Shown here: positions 34,445 through 44,290 of the stretch, in pieces | Numbering within the stretch: the first letter of the stretch is position 1 | How the letters are laid out: the number at the start of each line of letters is the position of its first letter | DNA from: Candidatus Accumulibacter aalborgensis | GTDB taxonomy: Bacteria; Pseudomonadota; Gammaproteobacteria; Burkholderiales; Rhodocyclaceae | DNA length: 64,000 nt | Direction: 5' to 3' | Assembly (NCBI RefSeq): GCF_900089955.1 | Contig: NZ_FLQX01000002.1 | Coordinates: forward strand, 1-64,000 | Translations under genes and position numbers: made by a program | Notes under the pieces: model-generated | Seen by the model: the letters and a program-made list of their open reading frames with translations, nothing else | The model's database searches: none | What the model was told of the DNA's origin: nothing

Positions 34445-35893
34445 ATGACCACAAAAGCCGCAACCCTTCTCGCGCAGGCCCAGAAAACCCTGCTGACGCC
34501 CTATGGCCTGGACGTTGCCGACCTGACCAAGGTTTTTGGCAAGATCATGGCGCACCAGGTCGACTACGCCGACATCTACTTCCAGTACAGCCGTTCCGAG
34601 GCCTGGAGCCTGGAGGAGGGGATCGTCAAGGCCGGCAGTTTCAGCATCGACGAGGGCGTCGGCGTACGCGCCCTGTCGGGAGAAAAGACCGCCTTTGCCT
34701 ATTCCGACGATATCAGCGCGCAGGCGCTCGGCGACGCGGCCGGCGCCGTGCGCGCGATTGCCGCCGCCGGGCAGCAGCGACGCGTGCCGGCGCTGAAGAA
34801 AAGAAGCGGGCATGTTCTCTACGTACCCCACGACCCGCTCGCCTCGCTCGACGCAGCCAGCAAAGTCCGCCTGCTGGAGCGCCTCGAGGCCATGGCGCGC
34901 GCCGAAGATCCTCGCGTGACGCAAGTCATGGCGCACGTTGCCGGCGAATACGAAGTGGTGCTGATCGCCGGCAGCGATGGTCGACTCGCCGCCGATGTTC
35001 GGCCGCTGGTGCGCGTCTCGCTGACCGTCATCGTCGAGGCAGATGGCCACCGCGAACAGGGTTCGGCCGGTGGCGGCGGACGGACCGATTACGGCTATTT
35101 CACCGATGCCTTGCTCGCCGGCTACGCACGCGAGGCCGTGCATCAAGCGGTGACCAATCTCGTCGCCCGCCCGGCGCCGGCCGGGACGATGACCGTCGTC
35201 CTCGGCTGCGGCTGGCCCGGCATCCTGCTACACGAAGCGGTGGGCCACGGCCTGGAAGGCGATTTCAATCGCAAGGGCAGTTCGACCTTTGCCGGTCGTG
35301 TCGGTAGCCGGGTGGCCGCCAAGGGCGTCACCGTCATCGATGACGGAACGATCGCCGAACGCCGGGGCTCGCTGAACATCGACGACGAAGGCAATCCGAC
35401 GCAACGTACGGTTTTGATCGAGGATGGCATCCTCAAGGGCTATATGCAGGACAGCCTCAACGCGCGTCTGATGGGCGTCGCACCGACCGGGAACGGTCGG
35501 CGCGAGTCTTTTGCGCACTTGCCCCTGCCACGGATGACCAACACGACGATGTTGAATGGCGACAAGAGCGTCGATGAGATCATCAAGTCGGTCAAGAAAG
35601 GGATCTACGCAGTCAATTTCGGGGGTGGGCAGGTCGATATCACCAACGGCAAATTCGTCTTCTCGATGTCCGAGGCTTACCTGATCGAGAACGGCAGGCT
35701 CGGCGCGCCGGTCAAGGGCGCAACGCTGATCGGCAGCGGCCCGGAAGCGATGAACCACGTGTCGATGATCGGCAACGACATGCGCCTCGACCCCGGCGTC
35801 GGCACCTGCGGCAAGGACGGGCAGAGCGTGCCGGTCGGCGTCGGCCAGCCGACGCTGCGCATCGACGGACTGACGGTCGGTGGTACGGCGTAG
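34445..35893 (+). CDS. tldD: Metalloprotease TldD
   Basis: Zinc-dependent peptidase that with TldE (PmbA) trims peptides such as microcin precursors and degrades the CcdA antitoxin. The active-site motif [18 protein letters not shown] lies near residue 263 (HExxxH), and the C-terminal [22 protein letters not shown] segment is characteristic. Length of 482 residues is standard. No tldE/pmbA partner is adjacent, which is normal because the two genes are usually unlinked. It follows yhdP and the nitrilase gene in the same direction, a widespread proteobacterial order, and converges on hom. Confidence 0.96.
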   Translation: MTTKAATLLAQAQKTLLTPYGLDVADLTKVFGKIMAHQVDYADIYFQYSRSEAWSLEEGIVKAGSFSIDEGVGVRALSGEKTAFAYSDDISAQALGDAAGAVRAIAAAGQQRRVPALKKRSGHVLYVPHDPLASLDAASKVRLLERLEAMARAEDPRVTQVMAHVAGEYEVVLIAGSDGRLAADVRPLVRVSLTVIVEADGHREQGSAGGGGRTDYGYFTDALLAGYAREAVHQAVTNLVARPAPAGTMTVVLGCGWPGILLHEAVGHGLEGDFNRKGSSTFAGRVGSRVAAKGVTVIDDGTIAERRGSLNIDDEGNPTQRTVLIEDGILKGYMQDSLNARLMGVAPTGNGRRESFAHLPLPRMTNTTMLNGDKSVDEIIKSVKKGIYAVNFGGGQVDITNGKFVFSMSEAYLIENGRLGAPVKGATLIGSGPEAMNHVSMIGNDMRLDPGVGTCGKDGQSVPVGVGQPTLRIDGLTVGGTA

Positions 35894-35960
35894 TCGCTGG
35901 CCCACGGCAAGCCGGCCCGCCTTTCGATCCGACACCGGCGATCGGCGTTCTTGGCTAGGC

Positions 35961-37271
35961 TTATAGCAGCTCTTCCAGCCGTAGCCGGATGATTTTGCCC
36001 TTGACCGCCGACAGCGCTTCGATGCCGCCAATCGCGGCGTCAATGTTTCTCTCGCGCGTCTTGTGGGTAAGCATGATGATGTCGGTCTGCTCTTCACCCT
36101 CGCCTGGCTCGCGCTGCATCATGGCGACAATCGAGATCCCGTCGTCGGCCAGGATGCGCGTCACGTCGGCCAGTACCCCGGGCCGGTCGTCGACGCGCAA
36201 GCGCAGGTAGTAGCTGGTGACTACGTCGGCCATCGGCAGAATGGCGAGATCGACCATTGCATCGGGCTGGAAGGCGAGATGCGGGACGCGGTGCTCGGGG
36301 TCAGCCGTATGCATGCGTGTGACATCGACCAGGTCGGCAATGACCGCCGACGCGGTGGGCTCGGCGCCAGCGCCTTTGCCATAGTAGAGCGTCGCGCCGA
36401 CGGCATCGCCCTTGACCAAAACGGCGTTCATGGCGCCCTCGACATTGGCGATCAGCCGCTTGGCGGGGATCAGCGTCGGATGGACGCGCAGCTCGACGCC
36501 ATCGGCGGTACGCTTGGTAATGCCAAGCAACTTGATACGGTAGCCGAGCTGTTCAGCGTACCTGATGTCGGCTGCATCGAGCTGGCTGATGCCTTCTATG
36601 TAAGCCTGGTCGAAGCTCATCGAGTTGCCGAAGGCAATCGCCGACATGATGCTGAGCTTGTGCGCGGCATCTACTCCATCGACGTCGAAAGCCGGATCTG
36701 CTTCGGCGTAACCGAGACGCTGTGCTTCCTTGAGCACCGTTGCGAAGGGCAGCCCCTTGTCGCGCATTTCGGAGAGGATGAAGTTGGTCGTACCGTTGAT
36801 GATTCCCGCGATCCACTCGATGCGGTTGGCCGTCAGGCCCTCACGCAGTGCCTTGATGATCGGGATGCCGCCGGCGACGGCGCCTTCAAAGGCGACCATG
36901 ACGCCCTTCTTCTGGGCAGCCGCAAAAATTTCGTTGCCATGCTTGGCCAACAAGGCTTTGTTGGCGGTGACGACGTGCTTGCCGTGGTCGATCGCCCGCA
37001 AGACGAGCGCCCTGGCAAGCTCACAGCCACCGATCAGTTCGACGATGATGTCGACATCAGGGTCGGCGACGACCGCATAGGCATCGTCGGTCGCTCGGCA
37101 GGTGCCGCCCGTGAGCTGCCGAACGCGCTCAAGGTTTCTGTCGGCAACGATGCTCACCTGGATGGGGCGACCCGCGCGGCGAGTGATTTCCTCAGCGTTG
37201 CGCTTGAGTACCGAGTAAGTGCCGCCACCGACGGTGCCGATGCCGAGCAGTCCAACATTGATAGGTTTCAT
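35961..37271 (-). CDS. hom: Homoserine dehydrogenase
   Basis: NAD(P)H-dependent reduction of aspartate semialdehyde to homoserine, the branch point to threonine and methionine. The N-terminal Rossmann motif GLLGIGTVGGGTYSVL (residues 8-23), the catalytic-domain EGAVAGGIPIIKALREGL and GTTNFILSEM signatures, and a C-terminal ACT domain (LRLRVDDRPGVLADVTRIL, about residues 355-373) that senses threonine are all present in 436 residues. It lies downstream of alaC and alaA. In related genomes thrC usually follows hom; here the convergent tldD gene follows instead. Confidence 0.97.
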   Translation of the reverse strand: MKPINVGLLGIGTVGGGTYSVLKRNAEEITRRAGRPIQVSIVADRNLERVRQLTGGTCRATDDAYAVVADPDVDIIVELIGGCELARALVLRAIDHGKHVVTANKALLAKHGNEIFAAAQKKGVMVAFEGAVAGGIPIIKALREGLTANRIEWIAGIINGTTNFILSEMRDKGLPFATVLKEAQRLGYAEADPAFDVDGVDAAHKLSIMSAIAFGNSMSFDQAYIEGISQLDAADIRYAEQLGYRIKLLGITKRTADGVELRVHPTLIPAKRLIANVEGAMNAVLVKGDAVGATLYYGKGAGAEPTASAVIADLVDVTRMHTADPEHRVPHLAFQPDAMVDLAILPMADVVTSYYLRLRVDDRPGVLADVTRILADDGISIVAMMQREPGEGEEQTDIIMLTHKTRERNIDAAIGGIEALSAVKGKIIRLRLEELL

Positions 37272-37362
37272 GGGCCATTGAGGAGTGAGGTTTGTGAGTG
37301 CAGATCAAGGAGAAGGCAGGCAGCGCACGAGACCTTGACCCAGTCTCCGCGCGGCCTGTGGT

Positions 37363-38589
37363 CTAAGTCCCTGCCCGCTGACGATAGCCTTCAAGAAAGC
37401 GTGCGATACGCGTAATGGCGTCGCGCAGATCGTCTTCATGGGGCAGGAAAACGAGGCGGAAGTGGTCGGGAGCCGGCCAGTTGAAGCCGCTCCCCTGGAC
37501 CAGCAGCACGCGCTCTTCCTGCAGCAGTTCGGCGATGAAATCCTGGTCATTCTCGATCGGATAGAGTTTGGGGTCAAGGCGCGGAAACATGTACAGCGCC
37601 GCCTTCGGTTTGACACAACTGACGCCGGGGATTGCCGTGATCAAGGCGTGCGCCAGATCGCGCTGACGACACATCCGGCCACTTGGGGCGACCAGGTCGT
37701 CGATGCTCTGATAGCCGCCGAGTGCCGTCTGGATGGCGTGCTGTGCCGGCACATTGGCGCACAAGCGCATCGAGGCGAGCATGTCCAGGCCTTCGATGTA
37801 GTCACCCGCTTCGCGAAGGTCGCCGGAAACCACCATCCAGCCGGCGCGGTAGCCACACGAACGGTAGTTCTTCGACAGGCCATTGAAGGTTACGGTCAGC
37901 ACGTCCTGCGACAGCGAGGCGATCGCCGTGTGCGTCGCCCCGTCGTAGAGCACCTTGTCGTACACCTCGTCGGCGTAGACGATCAGGCCGTGCTGGCGCG
38001 CGATGGCGACCATTTCGCGCAGCACGCTTTCCGGATACAGCGCGCCGGTCGGGTTGTTGGGGTTGATCACCACCAGAGCGCGTGTCCTCGGTGTGATCTT
38101 GGCACGCAGGTCGTCGAAGTCGGGCAGCCACTCGTTGGCTTCATCACAGAGGTAATGGCGCGGCGTGCCGCTCGACAGGCTCACTGCGGCGGTCCACAAA
38201 GGGTAATCGGGGGCCGGCACAAGGACCTCGTCACCGGCGTTGAGCAGCGCGTTCATCGCCATCACGATCAGCTCGGAGACGCCATTGCCGATGTAGATGT
38301 CTTCCAGAGTGACGCCCTTGATGTGCTTCTGTTGCGTGTAATGCATCACTGCCTTGCGAGCAGAGAAAATTCCCTTCGAATCCGAATAGCCTGCCGCATT
38401 CGGCAGGTTGCGGATCATGTCAAGCTGGATTTCTTCCGGCGCGTCAAAGCCGAAAGCGGCGAGGTTGCCGATATTGAGCTTGATGATGTGGTGGCCTTCG
38501 TCCTCCATCTGCTTGGCCTTCTGCAGCACGGCACCGCGAATGTCATAGCAGACGTTGGCCAGCTTGTTCGACTTGAGTATCGGTTTCAT
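37363..38589 (-). CDS. alaA: AlaA-type alanine/glutamate-pyruvate aminotransferase
   Basis: PLP-dependent class I aminotransferase of 408 residues. The N-terminus (KSNKLANVCYDIRGAVLQKA), VINPNNPTGALYP and the PLP-lysine motif FNGLSKNYRSCGYRAGWM match AlaA, the main alanine-synthesising transaminase that uses glutamate and pyruvate. It is preceded nine bases upstream by alaC and followed after about 90 bp by hom on the same strand, so the three are probably one operon. Assignment to AlaA rather than another class I member rests on the N-terminal pattern. Confidence 0.88.
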   Translation of the reverse strand: MKPILKSNKLANVCYDIRGAVLQKAKQMEDEGHHIIKLNIGNLAAFGFDAPEEIQLDMIRNLPNAAGYSDSKGIFSARKAVMHYTQQKHIKGVTLEDIYIGNGVSELIVMAMNALLNAGDEVLVPAPDYPLWTAAVSLSSGTPRHYLCDEANEWLPDFDDLRAKITPRTRALVVINPNNPTGALYPESVLREMVAIARQHGLIVYADEVYDKVLYDGATHTAIASLSQDVLTVTFNGLSKNYRSCGYRAGWMVVSGDLREAGDYIEGLDMLASMRLCANVPAQHAIQTALGGYQSIDDLVAPSGRMCRQRDLAHALITAIPGVSCVKPKAALYMFPRLDPKLYPIENDQDFIAELLQEERVLLVQGSGFNWPAPDHFRLVFLPHEDDLRDAITRIARFLEGYRQRAGT

Positions 38590-38598
38590 GGCATTGGC

Positions 38599-39783
38599 CT
38601 AGAGTAGCCCATCCTTCCTGAACATGTCCTTGATGCCACGAATCGCCTGCCGCGTTCGCTCCTCGTTCTCGATCAGGGCGAAACGGACGTGGTCGTCGCC
38701 ATACTCGCCGAAGCCGACGCCAGGCGAGACCGCCACCTTGGCCTCGGTCAGCAGTTTCTTGGCAAAATCGAGCGACCCCATCTGTTGATAGCTCTCGGGG
38801 ATCTTTGCCCAGATGTACATGGAGGCTTTCGGCACCTCGACCATCCAGCCGGCTTCGTGCAGCCCCTTGGCAAGGACGTTGCGCCGACCCTGATAGAGCA
38901 GGCGAACTTCCTCGACACACTGCTGTGGACCATCAAGCGCGATCACCGAAGCGACCTGGATCGGCGTAAATGTGCCGTAGTCATGATAGCTCTTGATGCG
39001 TACCAGCGCGTGACACAGTTCCTGGTTGCCAACCATGTAGCCGACCCGCCAGCCGGCCATATTGTAGCTCTTCGACATGGTGAAGAACTCGACCGCCACC
39101 TCGCGCGCCCCGGCAACCTGCATGATCGAAGGCGCCTGATAGCCATCGAAGCAGATATCGGCGTAAGCCAGGTCGTGCACCACCAGGATGTCATGCTGGC
39201 GGGCCAGTGCGATGATGCGCTCGAAAAACGCGAGGTCCACGCAACGCGCCGTCGGATTGCTCGGAAAGCCGAGAATCATCATTTTCGGCTTTGGAATGGA
39301 TTCCCTGATTGCGCGCTCGACCTCTTCGAAGAAATCGACATCCGCCGTCATGCGCACCGAGCGGATGTCGGCGCCAGCGATGATCGCCCCATAGATGTGG
39401 ATCGGGTACGATGGGTTCGGCACCAGCACCGTATCGCCGCGGTCCAGCGTAGCCAGCATCAGGTGCGCCAGTCCTTCCTTGGAGCCGATCGTCACCACCG
39501 CTTCGCTCTCCGGATCGAAGGTCACCTCATAGCGCCGCTGATACCAGTCGCAGATGGCCTTGCGCAGTCGGGGAATGCCTTTGGAGATCGAATAGCCATG
39601 CGTGTTTTCACGCAGCGCCGCTTCGACCAGCTTGTCGGTGATGTGCTGTGGCGTCGGACCGTCCGGGTTGCCCATGCTCATGTCGATGATGTCCTCGCCG
39701 CGCCGACGGGCGGCCATCTTCAGCTCACTGGTAATGCTGAAGACGTAAGGCGGCAAGCGTTTGATGCGCGAAAACTCTCTCAT
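38599..39783 (-). CDS. alaC: AlaC-type alanine aminotransferase
   Basis: PLP-dependent class I aminotransferase of 394 residues. [16 protein letters not shown] at the start, [28 protein letters not shown] and the PLP-lysine segment [19 protein letters not shown] are characteristic of AlaC (YfdZ). The ATG at 39783 begins this conserved N-terminus; an in-frame ATG at 39894 would add 37 residues that do not resemble the family and would run into the promoter of the divergent gene. First gene of the presumed alaC-alaA-hom operon. Confidence 0.9.
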   Translation of the reverse strand: MREFSRIKRLPPYVFSITSELKMAARRRGEDIIDMSMGNPDGPTPQHITDKLVEAALRENTHGYSISKGIPRLRKAICDWYQRRYEVTFDPESEAVVTIGSKEGLAHLMLATLDRGDTVLVPNPSYPIHIYGAIIAGADIRSVRMTADVDFFEEVERAIRESIPKPKMMILGFPSNPTARCVDLAFFERIIALARQHDILVVHDLAYADICFDGYQAPSIMQVAGAREVAVEFFTMSKSYNMAGWRVGYMVGNQELCHALVRIKSYHDYGTFTPIQVASVIALDGPQQCVEEVRLLYQGRRNVLAKGLHEAGWMVEVPKASMYIWAKIPESYQQMGSLDFAKKLLTEAKVAVSPGVGFGEYGDDHVRFALIENEERTRQAIRGIKDMFRKDGLL

Positions 39784-39900
39784 GGTTTGGCCCGGGAAAT
39801 GGTCAGTGCAGGTCAGCGCTGCGGTCGATTGGTCGATCGGCGCGCCGAGTTGGGCAGCGACGACGAGCCTTCGCCCGGTGAACGCGATCGACAAAAAAGT

Positions 39901-39906
39901 TATAAT
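39901..39906 (+). promoter_or_regulatory. Candidate -10 element of the Mth938-like gene
   Basis: A perfect TATAAT lies 33 bp upstream of the Mth938-like ATG after an A-rich run. The -35 at 17-bp spacing (GTGAAC) is weak. It is in the divergent region with alaC. Confidence 0.5.
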
Positions 39907-39938
39907 CGTACTTTAACGTCTTGTGCGCCGCAATTTTC

Positions 39939-40310
39939 ATGAAACTGCAGATGGGGAGAAGCGACGGCCTGAACACCTTTACGGCCTACGGAGCAGGCTA
40001 TGTCAGCGTGAACGGCATCCGTCACACGAGCAACCTGGCCGTGTTGCCCGAGCGGCTGATTCCGGACTGGACAAAGGCGACATTCGAAACGCTGACCGTC
40101 GAGGATATCGAATTGCTGGCCTCTCTGGACGCCGAAATCGTCCTGCTGGGCACCGGCGACCGGCTGCGCTTCCCGAGTCCAGAACTGCTGCGACCACTGG
40201 TTCGCAGGCAAAAGGGCCTTGAGGTCATGGATCTGCCGGCCGCCTGCCGCACCTACAACATACTGATGGCAGAAGGACGCAAGGTTGCCGTCGGTCTGCT
40301 CCTCGTCTAG
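39939..40310 (+). CDS. Mth938-like (DUF498/NDUFAF3 family) protein
   Basis: A 123-residue single-domain protein. The core pattern is the FTAYGAGYVSVNG strand pair, IVLLGTGDRLRFPSPELLRPL and MDLPAACRTYNILMAEGRKVAVGLL, the conserved end of the Mth938 fold. Members include the human complex I assembly factor NDUFAF3, but the bacterial function is not established. The ATG at 39939 is preferred over a TTG at 39921. Its divergent position next to the alaC-alaA-hom genes is conserved in betaproteobacteria as far as I recall. Confidence 0.88.
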   Translation: MKLQMGRSDGLNTFTAYGAGYVSVNGIRHTSNLAVLPERLIPDWTKATFETLTVEDIELLASLDAEIVLLGTGDRLRFPSPELLRPLVRRQKGLEVMDLPAACRTYNILMAEGRKVAVGLLLV

Positions 40311-40333
40311 GGACTGAGCGATCAACGGATGGA

Positions 40334-40360
40334 CAAGAAAAGGGCGGCCGAAGCCGCCCT
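40334..40360 (-). terminator. Rho-independent terminator with TTCG tetraloop
   Basis: On the minus strand an 8-bp stem (AGGGCGGC/GCCGCCCT) is closed by a TTCG tetraloop and followed by TTTCTT. It ends the BI-1 family gene, whose stop is at 40387. Confidence 0.85.
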
Positions 40361-40386
40361 CGCTGGCCAACCCAAAGCGCGCTCGA

Positions 40387-41073
40387 TCAGTCGCGGTCGC
40401 CGCTCAGCATCATCAGCACGTTGAGCAGACTGACGAAGACGTTGTAGATATCGAGATAGACCGCCAATGTCGCTGAAATGTAGTTGTCCTCGCCACCGGT
40501 GACGATCCGGCTGATGTCATAGAGGATGTAGGCCGAGAAGACCATGATCGCAATCGCCGAGATGGTCAGCGACAGTGCCGGAACCTGGAAGAATATGTTG
40601 GCCACGGCTGCCAGTAGAACCACGATCATGCCGATGAACAGGAACTTGCCGAGGAAACTGAAGTCCTTTTTGGTCACCGTCGCCACGCCGGCGAGCGAAA
40701 AGAAGATCAACCCGGTACCACCTGCTGCCGTCGCGATCAGCGACCCTCCGTTGCTGAAACCAAGCGCCACCTGCAGGATGCGCGACAGCATCAGACCCAT
40801 GAAAAAGGTAAAGCCAAGCAACAGGACGACGCCCATGCCGCTGTCCTTGGTGCGCTCAATTCCCCACATGAAGCCAAAGGCCACACCGAGGAAAAGCAGG
40901 AACGACATGAACGGGCTGCCGGCCAGGAAGGTAAACTTCATCTGTACGCCGACCAGCGCGCCGATGACGGTGGGCACCATGGTCAGGGCGAGCAGCATGA
41001 ACGTATTGCGCAGAACGCGGTTCTGCTGTAGCGCCATCTCCTGGCTTGCGGTCATTTGAAACTGGGGTTGCAT
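40387..41073 (-). CDS. Bax inhibitor-1 / YccA family membrane protein
   Basis: A 228-residue integral membrane protein with seven hydrophobic helices of the BI-1 (TMBIM) family. Recognisable are the N-terminal RNTFMLLALTMVPTVIGAL helix and the C-terminal AYILYDISRIVTGGEDNYI motif with conserved Asp residues that form the pH-sensing di-aspartyl site in bacterial homologues, then LAVYLDIYNVFVSLL. E. coli YccA modulates FtsH and YbhL is a related protein; some homologues leak calcium. The ATG at 41073 has an AGGAGG site. The frame upstream to 41124 is not needed. Confidence 0.93.
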   Translation of the reverse strand: MQPQFQMTASQEMALQQNRVLRNTFMLLALTMVPTVIGALVGVQMKFTFLAGSPFMSFLLFLGVAFGFMWGIERTKDSGMGVVLLLGFTFFMGLMLSRILQVALGFSNGGSLIATAAGGTGLIFFSLAGVATVTKKDFSFLGKFLFIGMIVVLLAAVANIFFQVPALSLTISAIAIMVFSAYILYDISRIVTGGEDNYISATLAVYLDIYNVFVSLLNVLMMLSGDRD

Positions 41074-41251
41074 TGCGTGTTCCTCCTGTAATTGAATTAC
41101 GACTACGGCGCTAAGACTAGCCAACTAAAGGAAAAGTTGCAATGGTGGCGCACGGATTCAAGAATTCGCCAAAGTCGCTCGCCGCGCGTGAACCGCAACC
41201 GGCGTGCTATCATTCGCCGGCTCAAGGCGTCAGCCTGAAGCGTTTTTTGCA

Positions 41252-41339
41252 GGAAGCGTGGCAGAGTGGTCGATTGCACCGGTCTTGAAAACCGGCAACG
41301 GGCAACCGTTCGTGAGTTCGAATCTCACCGCTTCCGCCA
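41252..41339 (+). tRNA. tRNA-Ser (TGA)
   Basis: An 88-nt cloverleaf with the long variable arm typical of tRNA-Ser: acceptor GGAAGCG/CGCTTCC with encoded CCA, anticodon TGA within the loop of CGGTCTTGAAAACCGG, T-arm GAGTTCGAATCTC. It ends 13 bp before the GNAT gene. Confidence 0.97.
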
Positions 41340-41352
41340 GGAAGAAGCCGCC

Positions 41353-41880
41353 ATGGACGTCTTGATCTCCGCCGTGACCGCCGCTGATGTTGACGCGGTC
41401 GTCGCCCTTGCACGCCGTAGCTGGCAGCAAACTTATTCTGGGATCATCAGCCAGGAGCAGATCGACTTCATGCTCGAGCAGCGCTACCATCCGCAGCGCC
41501 TGCTCGAGGAATTGACGATGCCGCAGATATGGTGGGACCAGGCTAGTTTCGACGGGCGACTGGCTGGTTTTTCGTCATGCCTGATCACCCCGACCGGGAA
41601 CATGAAGCTCGACAAACTTTACGTCGATCCGGAGCGCCAACGCATGGGGATTGGAGCGCAACTCCTCGACCGCGTCGTTGGCCACGCCTTGGCGGCGGCC
41701 TGCGAGACGCTGATTCTGGCGGTCAACAAACGGAATGATCGCGCCATCGCAGCTTATCGAAAACACGGCTTCGCGGTTCGCGAATCGGTCTGCGTCGCGA
41801 TTGGCGACGGCTTCGTGATGGACGACTTCATAATGGCCAGGTCACTGGCGGCGCACGCCGCAAGGCGCCACACTCGATGA
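41353..41880 (+). CDS. GNAT-family N-acetyltransferase
   Basis: A 175-residue acyl-CoA-dependent N-acetyltransferase of unknown substrate. The fold is evident from [21 protein letters not shown], where motif A carries the RxxGxG/A acetyl-CoA loop, followed by [23 protein letters not shown] (motif B). The ATG at 41353 follows GGAAGAAG. The open frame runs back through tRNA-Ser, which must be discarded. Its stop overlaps the dapF start (ATGA), so it is probably co-translated with dapF, DUF484 and xerC. Confidence 0.92.
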   Translation: MDVLISAVTAADVDAVVALARRSWQQTYSGIISQEQIDFMLEQRYHPQRLLEELTMPQIWWDQASFDGRLAGFSSCLITPTGNMKLDKLYVDPERQRMGIGAQLLDRVVGHALAAACETLILAVNKRNDRAIAAYRKHGFAVRESVCVAIGDGFVMDDFIMARSLAAHAARRHTR

Positions 41881-42707
41881 AACTCGCATTTGTCAAAATG
41901 CACGGGCTGGGCAACGATTTTGTCGTGCTCGATGGCGTTCGCCAGTCGGTCGCGCTGACCGCCGAGCAACTCCGCTTCCTGGCCGACCGCCATTTTGGCG
42001 TCGGCTGCGACCAGATTCTGCTCGTTGAACAAGCCAGGCAAGCCGGCGTCGATTTTCGCTATCGCATCTTCAACGCCGATGGCGGCGAGGTCGAGCAGTG
42101 TGGCAACGGGGCGCGCTGCTTCGTGCGCTTCGTGCACGACCAGGGCTTGACTGCGAAGCGAGAGATTCGCGTCGAAACGATGGCTGGCTTGATCGTCCCG
42201 CGGCTTGAGGATGACGGCAAGGTAAGCGTCGACATGGGCGTGCCGGTATTCGCGCCGGCGCAGATTCCATTCGTCGCCGCTACCGACGATCTGGTGCAGG
42301 CCTTGCTGGTCGGTGACGAAGAAATTGCCGTCACCGCCGTCGGGATGGGAAACCCGCACGCAGTCCAGGTGGTCGTCGATGTCGATACGGCAGCGGTTGA
42401 GCGCCAGGGGCCGCTGATCGAGTCACACCGGCGTTTCCCGCAGCGCGTCAACGCGGGTTTCATGCAGGTGCTGGGCCGCCAGGCGATTCGCCTGCGGGTT
42501 TTCGAGCGTGGTGCCGGTGAAACGCTGGCCTGTGGTACCGGCGCTTGCGCCGCCGTAGTGGCCGGCATCGCCCGTGGCCTGCTCGATTCACCGGTGCGCG
42601 TCGAAACGCGTGGTGGAGCGCTGATGGTGGCCTGGAACGGCACTGGCACGCCGGTTTTGATGAGCGGCCCTGCTGTCACTGTATTCAAGGGAGAAGTAGA
42701 GTTATGA
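41877..42707 (+). CDS. dapF: Diaminopimelate epimerase
   Basis: Interconverts LL- and meso-diaminopimelate for lysine and peptidoglycan synthesis, using two cysteines without a cofactor. Both active-site motifs are present: [17 protein letters not shown] (first catalytic Cys, near residue 75) and [17 protein letters not shown] (second catalytic Cys, near residue 220). The start [20 protein letters not shown] is typical and the length (276 residues) is normal. It overlaps both neighbours by four bases. The order dapF-DUF484-xerC is conserved across gamma- and betaproteobacteria. Confidence 0.97.
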   Translation: MKLAFVKMHGLGNDFVVLDGVRQSVALTAEQLRFLADRHFGVGCDQILLVEQARQAGVDFRYRIFNADGGEVEQCGNGARCFVRFVHDQGLTAKREIRVETMAGLIVPRLEDDGKVSVDMGVPVFAPAQIPFVAATDDLVQALLVGDEEIAVTAVGMGNPHAVQVVVDVDTAAVERQGPLIESHRRFPQRVNAGFMQVLGRQAIRLRVFERGAGETLACGTGACAAVVAGIARGLLDSPVRVETRGGALMVAWNGTGTPVLMSGPAVTVFKGEVEL

Positions 42708-43357
42708 GATCGGAAGAAGTTGCGCACTATCTGCAGAACAATCCGCAGTTTTTCGAGCAACACGCGGATCTGGTCGCCAACATGGTCGTCCCGCATCCGC
42801 ATAGCGGGCGAACGATCTCGATCACTGAACGGCAGATGCTGGCCCTGCGCGACAAGAACCGGCAGCTCGAAGGCAAGATGGGCGAGTTGCTCCAGTTCGG
42901 TGAGGAGAACGACGAGATCAGCGCGAAAATGCACCGACTGGCCGTCGGCATGATCACCGCCACGAGTTTTCAGGCGGCACTGCACACCTTGAACTCCCAC
43001 TTGGGCGACGATTTTGAAGTGCCGCATGTAGCCCTGCGTCTCTGGCATCGCCCCGAAGGCAGCGATGAACTGCCCGAATTCGCCGACGTGAGCGAAGCCC
43101 TGCAGGCCTTTGCCGAGACCCTGGCGCAACCGTTCTGTGGCTCGACAAACGGTTTCGAAACGTCGTCCTGGTTCGGTGAGGCATCCCTGCATGTCCGCTC
43201 GCAGGCACTGATCGCCCTGCGCAACGGTAACTGCACGATCGGCATGATCGCGCTCGGCAGCGAGGATCTCGAACGCTTCTACGCGGCGATGGGAACGATC
43301 TACCTCGAACGTCTGGGCGACATGGCTTCGGCGGCGCTGGCTCGCGTCCTGCGCTGA
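42704..43357 (+). CDS. DUF484 family protein
   Basis: A 217-residue protein with the DUF484 pattern: [19 protein letters not shown] at the N-terminus, [17 protein letters not shown], then a short coiled coil ([20 protein letters not shown]) and a GAF-like domain ending [22 protein letters not shown]-like folds bind small ligands, but no function is proven for this family. The ATG overlaps the dapF stop (ATGA), and xerC begins 10 bases after its stop. Confidence 0.93.
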   Translation: MRSEEVAHYLQNNPQFFEQHADLVANMVVPHPHSGRTISITERQMLALRDKNRQLEGKMGELLQFGEENDEISAKMHRLAVGMITATSFQAALHTLNSHLGDDFEVPHVALRLWHRPEGSDELPEFADVSEALQAFAETLAQPFCGSTNGFETSSWFGEASLHVRSQALIALRNGNCTIGMIALGSEDLERFYAAMGTIYLERLGDMASAALARVLR

Positions 43358-43367
43358 ACACGGGCCA

Positions 43368-44282
43368 ATGACCGCCAGCGAACGCGCCGCCGGCATCAGC
43401 GCCTACCTCGATGAGCTCGCGCAGCAACGAAGGTTGTCAGCGCATACGGTCACCAACTACCGGCACGATCTCCAGTCGCTGTGCACCCTGATCGGCGAAC
43501 TGCCCGGCGACTGCGGCTTCGAGGCCATCGAAACGCATCACATTCGGCGCTTCGTCGGGCAACTGCACACGCGTGGGCTCGGTGGCCGCTCCCTCGGCCG
43601 TACCCTGTCAGCGTGGCGGGGATTCTACCGCTGGCTCGGCCAGCGCGGCACGGCCACCCAGAACCCGGTCGACAGCGTGCGGCCGCCGAAGAGCGCCAAG
43701 GCGCTGCCGAAAGCTCTGTCACCCGACGAAGCAAATCGCCTGCTCGCAGCGGCTGGCGAAGACATCCTGGAGATTCGCGATCAGGCGATTTTCGAGTTAT
43801 TCTACTCTTCCGGTCTGCGCCTCGCCGAACTTGCCGCCCTCGATATTTCCTGCCTCGAAGACCTGCTCGCCGGGGAGGTTCGCGTTCTCGGCAAGCGCAA
43901 GAAGCTGCGCATCGTTCCGGTCGGCAGCAAGGCCAGGGAGGCGGTAGCTCGATGGGCTGAGCAGCGCGCCCGACTGGTCGCCATGGACGAGGTCGCCTTG
44001 TTCGTTGGCCAGCGCGGCAAACGCCTGGGCTGTCGCATGATCCAGCTCCGTCTGGCGGGGCGTGGCTTGACGCAGAGTTTGCCGGCGCGGGTGCATCCAC
44101 ATATGCTGCGCCACTCATTCGCCTCGCACGTCCTGCAGTCGTCGGGCGACCTGCGCGCCGTGCAGGAGATGCTCGGTCACGCCAGCATTGCCTCGACGCA
44201 GGTCTACACCCACCTCGATTTCCAGCATCTGGCAACGGTCTACGATCAGTCGCACCCGCGCGCCAGGCGCAAGACGGATTAG
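43368..44282 (+). CDS. xerC: Tyrosine recombinase XerC
   Basis: Works with XerD at the dif site to resolve chromosome dimers. The N-terminal SAM-like DNA-binding domain (AYLDELAQQRRLSAHTVTNY) precedes the catalytic domain with the RKHRHY set: Arg in SSGLRLAELAAL, Lys in the LGKRKKLRIVPVG beta-hairpin, HMLRHSFASHVL (His/Arg), GHASIASTQVYTH (His and nucleophilic Tyr). At 304 residues it has the XerC length and the dapF-DUF484-xerC context. It is followed almost directly by the convergent mrcA gene. Confidence 0.95.
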   Translation: MTASERAAGISAYLDELAQQRRLSAHTVTNYRHDLQSLCTLIGELPGDCGFEAIETHHIRRFVGQLHTRGLGGRSLGRTLSAWRGFYRWLGQRGTATQNPVDSVRPPKSAKALPKALSPDEANRLLAAAGEDILEIRDQAIFELFYSSGLRLAELAALDISCLEDLLAGEVRVLGKRKKLRIVPVGSKAREAVARWAEQRARLVAMDEVALFVGQRGKRLGCRMIQLRLAGRGLTQSLPARVHPHMLRHSFASHVLQSSGDLRAVQEMLGHASIASTQVYTHLDFQHLATVYDQSHPRARRKTD

Positions 44283-44290
44283 CGGGCAGC

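Noticed and set aside
33410-35146. Minus-strand open frame opposite the nitrilase and tldD genes
   Set aside because: It spans two genuine genes and their intergenic gap on the other strand and shows no family features.
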